Below are positions 1 to 8,709 of a DNA stretch of 64,000 bases, piece by piece. The number at the start of each line of letters is the position of its first letter. The stretch's first letter is position 1. The stretch is from the NCBI RefSeq assembly GCF_001653795.1, contig NZ_CP011514.1:2092976-2156975 (forward strand). The letters run 5' to 3'. Position numbers and translations under genes: made by a program. A model generated the notes under the pieces. The model saw nothing but the letters and a program-made list of their open reading frames with translations, had not been told where the DNA came from and did no database searches. Source of the stretch: Mitsuaria sp. 7 (GTDB lineage Bacteria > Pseudomonadota > Gammaproteobacteria > Burkholderiales > Burkholderiaceae_C).

Positions 1-850
1 GGCTCAGCGAGGTGACGACCCCGCGCAGCACCACCTCCTTGCCCAGCCAGGATTCGGCGTTGAACTTCAGGTGGATGAACTGCTCCCCGACCCGGTCGCC
101 CTGCTCCTGCATGAGATAGAAGTTCTCGGGGCGGCGCAGGTCGCGCGCCACGCGCCCCTTGACGTAGACCAGACCGAGCTTGCGCCGGGCGGCCTCCTCG
201 GAGATCACCAGCCAGTTGCCGCGCTGCTCGGTCAGGGCGATCACCTGGCTGGGCAGCAAGACCTGGCCCCGGGCGGGCTCGACGGCCACGGGCAGCGGGG
301 TGATCGGCATCACGAGGTTGGCCTGCACGATCGCGCGCGCTACGGCGCCCGCCTGCGGATAGCGCGCGGCGACGTCCTTGCCGCCGCCCTGCCATTCGCG
401 CGCGAGCGTGGCGCAGGCCTGCGGGTCGCTCAGCACGCGCTGGCGCATGGGCTCGACCAGCTTGTCCCAGGGCGCATCGCCGCTGCGCCGCTGCATCATG
501 CGGGTGAGCACCACGCGCATCGGGGCGATCTGGTAGCGCCCCCGCCAGGCGATCCAGGCGTCCCGCATCGACGGGGCGGCGGTGTCGCCGGTGTCCTGGC
601 ACGCGTTGATCGCGGCTTCGGACATCACGTCGAAGCTCACGGCCTCGACGAGCTGGCTCATGGCGGCGGAATCGGTGACCAGGCTCTTCGCGTCAGGCGC
701 GGCGTGGGCAGGACTGGCGATCAGCGCAACGGCACAGGCGGCGGAACAGGCAGCTGAACACGCAGCGCTTGCGGCACGGCCGACACCCGCGGTGTACGCG
801 GTGTACGCGGTACGGGTCGCCCGCGCGGATCGGATGGAGAGGAAACACAT
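1..850 (-). CDS. Secreted protein of unknown function, 3' end cut by window edge
   Basis: An open frame runs without a stop from an ATG at 850 to the left edge, giving 283 codons of an incomplete protein. The N-terminus is an Ala-rich signal peptide ending near SPAHA-APD (about residue 52). The next section carries several tryptophans (MRDAWIAWRGRYQ), and the later part (NFYLMQEQGDRVGEQFIHLKF) reads like a folded exported domain. I do not recognise the family. A 9-nt direct repeat at 791-808 falls in the signal-peptide region, so the true start could be a later in-frame codon. It lies downstream of the OsmC gene on the same strand. The reading frame is convincing because it keeps protein-like composition throughout; function is unknown. 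Confidence 0.7.
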   Translation of the reverse strand, partial: MCFLSIRSARATRTAYTAYTAGVGRAASAACSAACSAACAVALIASPAHAAPDAKSLVTDSAAMSQLVEAVSFDVMSEAAINACQDTGDTAAPSMRDAWIAWRGRYQIAPMRVVLTRMMQRRSGDAPWDKLVEPMRQRVLSDPQACATLAREWQGGGKDVAARYPQAGAVARAIVQANLVMPITPLPVAVEPARGQVLLPSQVIALTEQRGNWLVISEEAARRKLGLVYVKGRVARDLRRPENFYLMQEQGDRVGEQFIHLKFNAESWLGKEVVLRGVVTSLS

Positions 851-958
851 GCGATCGGACCCGGAAATTCGGAGGACCGCATCCTGCCCGTCCTTGGCGT
901 TCCGGGCCACAGCCCGGACGGGGAAGCGTCCGTCTGGGACTTGACGAGCCGCCCCGGA

Positions 959-1426
959 TTACGCTGTCTGGACCGCCGGCTCGCAGAGCACCGGGAAGTT
1001 CAGCGAATTGGCGATGAAGCACTGCCCGTGTGCGTCGTGGTGCAGGCGCCGGGCGAGCTCGACATCGTCGCCCGCCCGCACGGTGACGCGTGGCCGCAGG
1101 ACGATCTTCGTGAAGCGGCCCTTCTCGCCCTCCACCATCGTGCCCTCGGCCTCGTCCACATAGGCCAGCACGGCGATGCCCGCCTCCGCGCAGAGGTGCA
1201 GGTACCAGAGCTTGTGGCAGGCGCTGGTCGACGCCACCAGCAGGTCCTCCGGATTCCAACGGGTCCTGTCGCCGAGGAAGGCCGGATCGGATGAGCCCAG
1301 GATGGGCGCCTTGCCCGCCGATTCGATCGCATGGTCGCGGCTGTAGGCCTTGTAGCCGGACGTGCCCGTGCCCTGATTGCCGGTCCACGTCACGGTGACG
1401 TGATAGCGGTGTTCCCGATGTGCCAT
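959..1426 (-). CDS. OsmC/Ohr-family protein
   Basis: This 155-residue protein has the OsmC-family layout: an N-terminal beta strand region (YHVTVTWTGNQGTGT), then DRTRWNPEDLLVASTSACHKLW with the conserved peroxidatic-type Cys in SACH, and a second conserved cysteine in the C-terminal half (HGQCFIANS). The family reduces organic hydroperoxides using paired cysteines; the second Cys is in a slightly different context from classical Ohr, so the substrate is uncertain. The start ATG at 1426 lies inside the 3' end of the upstream TPR/GT41 gene (37-nt overlap), suggesting co-transcription. It is probably cytoplasmic. Confidence 0.85.
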   Translation of the reverse strand: MAHREHRYHVTVTWTGNQGTGTSGYKAYSRDHAIESAGKAPILGSSDPAFLGDRTRWNPEDLLVASTSACHKLWYLHLCAEAGIAVLAYVDEAEGTMVEGEKGRFTKIVLRPRVTVRAGDDVELARRLHHDAHGQCFIANSLNFPVLCEPAVQTA

Positions 1427-3432
1427 GGTGTGTCGCTCCTGTGGGGCGCGATTGTCTCGCCGACGGCGATGTCACCCTCCTGAGTTCCTGAAAGCGCAGT
1501 GAGGTACGCCAGTTCGAGACACCGAGTGAACGCCGGCGTGTCGAACAGCACCGCCGAGTCGCGATTCTCCTGGAGGCGATTCCGAAGTTCGTTGAAACTG
1601 TCCCCGTCGGTCGCGAGCGCCACCGCGGTATCGACGTACTCGTCCTGCGTCGCCACCACCAGTTCCGGCAGGCCCACGGCGTGAAGGAGGCTGGACGCCA
1701 TGCGGCCGGCGAAGGACTGCCCCGCCTGCGTCAGCACCGGCAAGCCCATCCACAACGCGTCGCTGGCCGTCGTGCCGGCGTTGTAGGGCAGCGTGTCGAG
1801 GAAGAGATCCGCCGACGCGAGTCGTGCCAGATAGGTCTCGCGATCGCATCGATCCGCGAAGACCAGCCAGGCCGGATCGAGGCCCAGTTCCGCGGCATGG
1901 CTGCGGAGGTTCCGGATGGCCTCGTCCTCTTCGGCCAGCAACCAGAGCACCGAGCCGGGCACGCGCCCGAGGATCCGCGCCCACGCCGCGAACATCGATG
2001 GCGTCAGCTTCGCGGGGTTGTTGAAGCAGCAGAACACGAACGCATTTTCGGGCAACCCCGCGATGGCGCGCTGATCGCCGCCGGCCGGTCTCGGGCGCTG
2101 CCGATCGTTGGCCTGGTACGACGGCAGCACCATCAGCTTCTCATCGACGAAGCCGCGTGTGCGCTCGTCGACGAGGTACCGGTCCGCGACGACGTAGTCG
2201 TACAGCGCAGCGCCTGCGGTCCCGAGGTATCCCAGATAGAGCACCTGCACCGGCGCGATCCGGTGCGCGAAGATCGCGCTGCGGGCATGGTCGGTGTAGC
2301 CCGTCAGGTCGACGGCGATGTCGATCGACAGCTCGCGGCAGATCTGGACGATCTGCTCGTCGGACGAGTGCTGGACATCGAGGAACGCATCGACGCCGGC
2401 GCGCAACCGGCGCTGCATCGGGTCGTCGCTGCCGCTGCCGTAGTTGATGACCGCGACGTCGAAGACCTGCCGGTCGTGCAGCGCCAGCACCTCCGCGATC
2501 AGGTAGGCGACAGGGTGGCTGTGGAAGTCGCGGGACACATAGGCGATGCGGATCTTGCGTCCCGCGGGAAAGCCCAAGTGACGCTCGGCGAGCCGGGGTG
2601 TCGGCAGCGTCCGCGCAGCCCAGGTCTTCGCCGCGACCTGCTGCAGCGCAGGATCGTCCGTCAGGTGCTGGACGATCAGCGGCTGCGCGACAGGCTCGCC
2701 GGCCTCCACGCGCTTGAGAAGCGTCTGCCGCTGCTGCGCATGGCCGCGCCAATCGAAGACATGCATCGCGGCATACAGCCGCAGCCCGGCCAACCATGCC
2801 GTCTGCGGCGCCAGCGCGATCGCCGCGTCGAAGTCCGCCACGGCCAGCGAGAACCGCCTGGCGCGGAGATGCAGGTTCGCCCGGTTCTGAAGCGGCGCGG
2901 CAAAGCGCGGGTCCGCATCAATCGCGTGGCCGAAGGCGTCGAGCGCGGCGGCCATCGATCCCGTCTTGCGAAGCGCCAGTCCCTTCAGGTTCTGGGCGAC
3001 GGGGTAGCCCGGATCGTCCCGGTCGAATCGATCCGCCTGCTGCAGGGCGGCGTCCCATTCGCCCGCATGGATCAGCTGATCGATCAGCTCCAGCCGGAAG
3101 ATGTCGCGCCCGGGGTCGTTCTCCAGGGCGAGCTCGATCGCCATCCGCGCCGAGTCCGCGGCGCCGAGGTCCCGGTAGGCCAGACTCAGTCCGTGGAAGG
3201 CCTTCGCATAGGACGGCTTCAGACCGAGGGCCTGTTCGAACGCGGCGATCGCCTCCTGCGGCCGGGCCAGCTCGCGCAGCGTCACGCCCCAGTTGTGGAA
3301 GAGCACTTCATCCTGGCTGCCCGCCTCGGCCAAGGCGCGGTAGCTCTCGGCTGCGTCCTGCCAGCGGCCTTGATCGGCCAGCGCATCGGCGGCCGCGCGC
3401 TCACGAAACGCCTGTTCGTTCTTCCTGCTCAA
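1390..3432 (-). CDS. TPR protein with GT41 (O-GlcNAc transferase-like) domain
   Basis: This protein has 680 residues. The first 250 or so form tetratricopeptide repeats (for example AEAGSQDEVLFHNWGVTLRE and KPSYAKAFHGLSLAYRDLG). From about residue 290 it matches the SPINDLY/OGT catalytic region: KIRIAYVSRDFHSHPVAYL, a GYLGTAGAALYDYVVADR motif, and FVFCCFNNPAKLTP followed by VPGSVLWLL. Family members transfer a sugar from a nucleotide donor to Ser/Thr of proteins; bacterial members often modify flagellin, adhesins or autotransporters. The target is unknown, although an autotransporter is encoded at 27.4 kb. It starts with ATG at 3432 and overlaps the downstream OsmC gene. Confidence 0.9.
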   Translation of the reverse strand: MSRKNEQAFRERAAADALADQGRWQDAAESYRALAEAGSQDEVLFHNWGVTLRELARPQEAIAAFEQALGLKPSYAKAFHGLSLAYRDLGAADSARMAIELALENDPGRDIFRLELIDQLIHAGEWDAALQQADRFDRDDPGYPVAQNLKGLALRKTGSMAAALDAFGHAIDADPRFAAPLQNRANLHLRARRFSLAVADFDAAIALAPQTAWLAGLRLYAAMHVFDWRGHAQQRQTLLKRVEAGEPVAQPLIVQHLTDDPALQQVAAKTWAARTLPTPRLAERHLGFPAGRKIRIAYVSRDFHSHPVAYLIAEVLALHDRQVFDVAVINYGSGSDDPMQRRLRAGVDAFLDVQHSSDEQIVQICRELSIDIAVDLTGYTDHARSAIFAHRIAPVQVLYLGYLGTAGAALYDYVVADRYLVDERTRGFVDEKLMVLPSYQANDRQRPRPAGGDQRAIAGLPENAFVFCCFNNPAKLTPSMFAAWARILGRVPGSVLWLLAEEDEAIRNLRSHAAELGLDPAWLVFADRCDRETYLARLASADLFLDTLPYNAGTTASDALWMGLPVLTQAGQSFAGRMASSLLHAVGLPELVVATQDEYVDTAVALATDGDSFNELRNRLQENRDSAVLFDTPAFTRCLELAYLTALSGTQEGDIAVGETIAPHRSDTPWHIGNTAITSP

Positions 3433-3571
3433 CGCGAGTCCCCTCCCCGACAGCGGGTCGGGGAATCTTAGAGGGAAGTCATAAGCACCTGCGCATCCCT
3501 TCGTAGCCAGCCGGCACCGCCTGGGCGATCCTGACGTCGACCTTTGCCGTGTGCTCTACCGAGCATCTTCA

Positions 3572-3601
3572 AGCCCGGGAGTCCCGCCTCCCGGGCTCTT
3601 T
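3572..3601 (+). terminator. Intrinsic-terminator-like hairpin upstream of metQ-like gene
   Basis: AGCCCGGGAG at 3572-3581 pairs perfectly with CTCCCGGGCT at 3588-3597 across a 6-nt loop, followed by a pyrimidine run (CTTTTCTCG). No plus-strand gene precedes it, so it either attenuates the metQ-like transcript or ends a short RNA beginning in 3433-3571. Confidence 0.6.
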
Positions 3602-3646
3602 CTCGTTCTCATCGCCCGTTCCGGGATCACTGTTCCACTCATCGAC

Positions 3647-4447
3647 ATGGCCACTCGACGTTCCGCCCTCGTCCGCCTCGGCGTCACCGCCGCCGCCGCG
3701 CTGCTCTTCTCCGGCGCGAGCCGCGCTGAAGAGATCATCAAGATCGCCGTCACCAACGGCCCGCATGCGCAGATCGCCGAGGTCGCGAAGCAGGTCGCCG
3801 CCCGCGACGGCCTCACGCTGCAGATCGTCGAGTTCTCCGACTACGTGCAGCCCAACGCCGCGCTCGACGCCGGCGACGTGCAGGCCAACAGCTATCAGCA
3901 TCTGCCCTTCCTGCAGTCGCAGATCCAGGCGCGCGGCTACAAGCTCAGCGCGGTCGGCGTCACCGTCACCGCGCCGCTGGGCTTCTACTCGAAGCGCGTC
4001 AAGCGGCTCGACCAACTCGCGACCGGCGCCCGCATCGCCATCCCCAACGATCCGACCAACAGCGGCCGCGCGCTGCAACTGCTGCACAAGGCCGGCATCC
4101 TCACGCTGAAGTCCGGTGCGGGGATTTCCGCCACGACGCTCGATATCGCGGAGAACCCACGCCAGCTGCGGATCGTCCAGGTCGACGCCGCGCAACTGCC
4201 GCGCACGCTGGACGACGTGGACGCCAGCGCGATCAATACCAACTACGCGGTGCAAGCGGGACTCAGCCCCAAGCGCGACGCGATCGCGATCGAGGACGCG
4301 AAGAGCCCCTACGCCAACCTCATCGCCGTGAGGACGCAGGACAAGGACCGACCCTGGGTGCCCAAGCTGGTCCGCGCCTTCCAGTCGACCGAGGTCCGGC
4401 AGTTCGTCGCGGAGCGCTTCGCGGATTCGCTGGTCGTCGCGTTCTGA
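3647..4447 (+). CDS. MetQ/NlpA-family ABC transporter substrate-binding protein
   Basis: This 266-residue periplasmic binding protein starts at the ATG at 3647, which gives a clean signal peptide (twin Arg, hydrophobic core, SGASRA-EE). Longer upstream frames run through the hairpin at 3572-3597 and are rejected. Family signatures include IAVTNGPHAQIAEVAKQVA, DYVQPNAALDAGDVQANSYQHLPFL, IAIPNDPTNSGRALQLLH and DDVDASAINTNYAVQAG, as in MetQ lipoproteins. The usual lipobox Cys is absent from the signal peptide. The family binds methionine or related amino acids for MetNI; no metN or metI is adjacent, so this is an orphan receptor that must use a transporter encoded elsewhere or serve another role. 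Confidence 0.88.
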   Translation: MATRRSALVRLGVTAAAALLFSGASRAEEIIKIAVTNGPHAQIAEVAKQVAARDGLTLQIVEFSDYVQPNAALDAGDVQANSYQHLPFLQSQIQARGYKLSAVGVTVTAPLGFYSKRVKRLDQLATGARIAIPNDPTNSGRALQLLHKAGILTLKSGAGISATTLDIAENPRQLRIVQVDAAQLPRTLDDVDASAINTNYAVQAGLSPKRDAIAIEDAKSPYANLIAVRTQDKDRPWVPKLVRAFQSTEVRQFVAERFADSLVVAF

Positions 4448-4451
4448 ACGC

Positions 4452-5780
4452 CTAGCCGCCTCGGGCATTCATCGGGACGCCGGGCTGGGCGCCGGCAGAC
4501 GCCGGCGCATCCGCGTGGCGTCCTGCCGATCTCGCCAGACCGAGCGCCGCGATCACGACGAAGGGAACGCCCATCAGCCAGGGCGCCGTCGGTGCCAGCG
4601 CGTAGAGCATCGTGCCCAACGCCGGTCCGAGCGAATCCCTGAGATCGACCGCCACGGACGAGGCCGCCAGGTAGGACGCGCGCTGCGTGCCGGGCGCCAG
4701 CGCGATCACCGCGGTGGGGACCAGCGGTCCGACCAGCATCTGCGCCACGGCGCACAGGCTGACGGCGACGACCATCGCGGCCAGGGCCGGCGAGAGGGCC
4801 AGAACGATGAAGGCCGACGCTGTTGCGCCGCCTGCCGCCAAGACCAGCCACCGGACCGACCTCGCCTGCGTGAGCCGGCTGATCCGCAGTTGCAGGCCCA
4901 CGGCCAGTGCGGCCCCGAAGGCGAACAGCGCGCCGACGCCCGACGGCGTGAGCGTGCCCGCATCGCGCGCGTACAGCGGGATCAGCGCTTCGATCCAGCT
5001 TCCCGCCACCTCGAAAAGCAGGACCCACAGCAACAGCCGGGCCAGGCGACCGTCACGGAATGCGGGCATCAGCGCGGACAGGCCTTCCTCTCCTTCGTCC
5101 TCCGCGTCGTCCCCGTCGTCCCCGTCGTCCCCGTCGTTCCCGTCGTTCCCGTCCGACCACTCTTCTTCCTCAGCGATGAGCGGCTCGGCCTCGGCCGCCG
5201 CCATCGTCTCGGGCAAGGCCAGCAGCGCGATCAGGCCGCCCAGCAGCAGGATGCCGCCCGCCACCACGAACACGGCGCGCAGCGACAGGAGCGCCAACGC
5301 CGCCCCCAGCAAGGGTCCGAGGATGTGTCCGCTGCCGGACGCCACCGACGCGACGCCGAACCAGCGGCGATGCTCATGGGCCGGCGTCGAATCGGCGATC
5401 ACCGCCATCACCGTCGGATGCAGGACGGACTCGAAGATGCCCGTCAGCAGCAGGACCGCCGCCGCCGCGACCGTGCCATGGACGAAGCACAGCGACCCGA
5501 TGCCCGTCCCGACGCCGAGCGCGGCGACGATCAGCACGGGCCGGCGGCCGATCCGGTCCGCGATGCCGCCCAGGAACGGCGCGGCAAGGAGCTCGCCCGC
5601 CGCATAGCAGCCGATGAGAAGACCGACGGCGCCGACCGGGATGGCGGCCTCGTCGACGGCCCACAGCGCCAGGAAGGGGAGAAGCGCGCCGTCGGCGATC
5701 CCGGCGCAGCACAGGAGCAGAAAGCCCAGCGCGGCCGGGCGAGGCGCCGACTGCCAGCGCGTTTGAAGGGGTTTGAACAT
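4452..5780 (-). CDS. MFS transporter with acidic central loop
   Basis: This is a 442-residue membrane protein with 12 predicted hydrophobic segments. The start at 5780 (MFKPLQTRWQS) is chosen because the upstream extension is Arg-rich and not membrane-like. MFS motif A appears as GGIADRIGRRPVLI, and the end of the N-terminal half has the drug:H+ antiporter look (GSGHILGPLLGAAL). The cytoplasmic loop between the two six-helix halves contains a run of Asp/Gly/Glu encoded by 9-nt repeats. It ends 5 nt from the convergent metQ-like gene. Substrate is unknown. It is divergent from the efflux operon starting at 6234. Confidence 0.85.
   Translation of the reverse strand: MFKPLQTRWQSAPRPAALGFLLLCCAGIADGALLPFLALWAVDEAAIPVGAVGLLIGCYAAGELLAAPFLGGIADRIGRRPVLIVAALGVGTGIGSLCFVHGTVAAAAVLLLTGIFESVLHPTVMAVIADSTPAHEHRRWFGVASVASGSGHILGPLLGAALALLSLRAVFVVAGGILLLGGLIALLALPETMAAAEAEPLIAEEEEWSDGNDGNDGDDGDDGDDAEDEGEEGLSALMPAFRDGRLARLLLWVLLFEVAGSWIEALIPLYARDAGTLTPSGVGALFAFGAALAVGLQLRISRLTQARSVRWLVLAAGGATASAFIVLALSPALAAMVVAVSLCAVAQMLVGPLVPTAVIALAPGTQRASYLAASSVAVDLRDSLGPALGTMLYALAPTAPWLMGVPFVVIAALGLARSAGRHADAPASAGAQPGVPMNARGG
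5105..5153. repeat. 9-nt tandem repeat inside the MFS gene
   Basis: Five consecutive 9-nt units (three CGTCGTCCC, then two CGTCGTTCC) plus a partial copy. The unit is a multiple of three, so copy-number change would alter the acidic loop length without shifting the frame. Confidence 0.9.
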
Positions 5781-6233
5781 GGACGTCACCTCCGCGGGCA
5801 CCCGGGGATGCCGGGGTGCCAGGTCTTGCGTTGGTTGACGTAAACGCTTACGGGAACCGGCGCGGCGTGATCGCCGCATCGGAGGCCGCCATCATGCCGA
5901 CGTCGCGCCGGTCTGCCTATTCGCATTCGGTACGGACCCGCCCGATCACCGGCGGGTCACCGGCGCAAACCTGAACAGTGGGCGGCCCTGCCCATCGCGC
6001 GACCTCGGTCCGCCGCCGGCGGTGCACCGCCCGCGCCACAGGTGAATCAACGCGTCGGCGATGGTTTCGCAGGCCTGCCGTCGTCCGCCTGCGAATGCGA
6101 ATAGGTAATGCGACGAATCAATCGTATTCTTCAACGCGATCAATCCGTCGCATTACGTCACTGTCCGGACCTCAGCTTCCGACCGCGACGCCCTCCTTAC
6201 CCGTTCCCATCCTCCCCCTCTTCGCACACGACC
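5781..6233. promoter_or_regulatory. Divergent control region between two MFS genes
   Basis: This 453-bp gap holds no convincing gene. It contains a palindrome CGTAA-ACGC-TTACG at 5839-5852 next to TTGACG, resembling MerR-family operators; a perfect 14-bp inverted repeat (5916-5929 against 6092-6105); and the TetR-type element at 6107-6134 with an inverted pair TAATGCGAC (6106-6114) and GTCGCATTA (6147-6155). The density of symmetric motifs suggests both divergent genes are regulated here. Assignment of particular regulators is inference. Confidence 0.55.
6107..6134 (+). promoter_or_regulatory. Putative TetR operator, copy 1 (efflux operon)
   Basis: A 28-bp stretch beginning AATGCGACG and ending TCGTATTCTTCAA is repeated with two mismatches at 14040-14067, directly upstream of the tetR gene. 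It lies 100 bp before the first efflux gene. Two unlinked near-identical copies, one of them in the repressor's own promoter, strongly suggest a common operator. Confidence 0.65.
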
Positions 6234-7446
6234 ATGAACCGCACCCTCGACGCCTCGCGCGGCGCCCCGACCGGGCCCTCGGGCGCCCGCATCTTCCTCC
6301 AGCTCCTGCCGCTGACGCTCACCGTGTTCATCGGCTTCCTGACCATCGGTCTCCAGCTGCCCGTCCTTCCCCTGCACGTGCATCGCACGCTGGGCATGGA
6401 CGAACTGGTGGTCGGTTTCGTCGTCGGCTCCCAGTTCGTCGCGGCCCTGCTTTCCCGGGCCTGGGCCGGCAACTTCGCGGACCTCCGCGGGACCCGTCGC
6501 GCCGTCAGGCTGGGCCTGATCCTCGCGTCCGCCTCGGGCATCGTCTACCTGCTCTCGACGGTCTTCCCGACCCGGCCGACGACGGCCGTCTGGTTGATCG
6601 TCGCGGGACGCCTGCTGCTGGCGCTCGGCGAAAGCCTGCTGGTGACCGGCGCCATGGGATGGGGCATCGGCCTGGCGGGTCCGCAGAACGCCGGCAAGGT
6701 GATGGCGTGGATAGGCACGGCCATCTACGGCGCGTATGCCGTCGGCGCGCCGCTGGGCGTCGCCCTGAACGCGAGCCGCGGCTTCGTGGGCATCTGCGCC
6801 GCCGTGCTGGTGATCCCGATGATCGCGTTCGCGGTCATCGCCAGGGCACCCGCGCTGCCGCCGTCGGCCCAACGCCGCGCCCCGTTCCATACCGTCCTCT
6901 CCGCCGTGAGCGGTCCCGGACTCGGCCTGGCCCTGTGCAGCGCCGGCTTCGGCGTGATCACGGCCTTCATCTCCCTGCTCTTCGTCTCGAAACGCTGGGG
7001 CGATGCATCGCTCGCGTTCACCGCCTTCGGCGCGGCCTTCATCGGCGCGCGCCTCCTCTTCAGCCACCTCCCCGACAAGATCGGCGGCGCCAAGGTGGCG
7101 CTGGTCTGCGTGCTCATCGAGGCCGCCGGCCTGCTGGTGATCTGGCAGGCGGACTCCGCCCAGGTCGCCTATCTGGGGATCGCCCTGACCGCCTTCGGCT
7201 ACTCGCTGGCCTTCCCGGGTTTCGGCGTCGAAGCGGTCCGCCGCGCGCCGCCGCAGGCCCGCAGCCTGGCCATGGGGGCGTACGTCGCCTTCCTCGACAT
7301 CTCGCTGGGCATCATCAGCCCCGCGGCCGGCGCGCTGGCGCGGGCCTACACCGTCGACGCCGTGTATCTCGCCGGTGCCGTGGTCGTGGCGCTGTCCTCG
7401 CTGGTGGCGCTGGCGCTCCTGATCGCCAAGCCGCAAGGAGCCGCCC

Positions 7447-7454
<8 letters not shown>
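6234..7454 (+). CDS. MFS transporter, first gene of efflux operon
   Basis: This 406-residue MFS protein starts at the ATG at 6234 (MNRTLDASRG); the upstream in-frame extension crosses the operator and is rejected. It resembles the arabinose-efflux/YfcJ type group: TVFIGFLTIGLQLPVLPLHV in helix 1, VVGSQFVAALLSRAWAGNFAD, and a second-half segment RLLFSHLPDKIGGAKVA. About 12 hydrophobic helices are visible. It overlaps the following adaptor gene by 8 nt, indicating translational coupling. An MFS pump co-transcribed with a complete RND tripartite system is unusual; it may load substrate into the periplasm for the RND pump (inference). Confidence 0.85.
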
Positions 7455-8700
<1,246 letters not shown>

Positions 8701-8709
8701 GAGGCGCAG

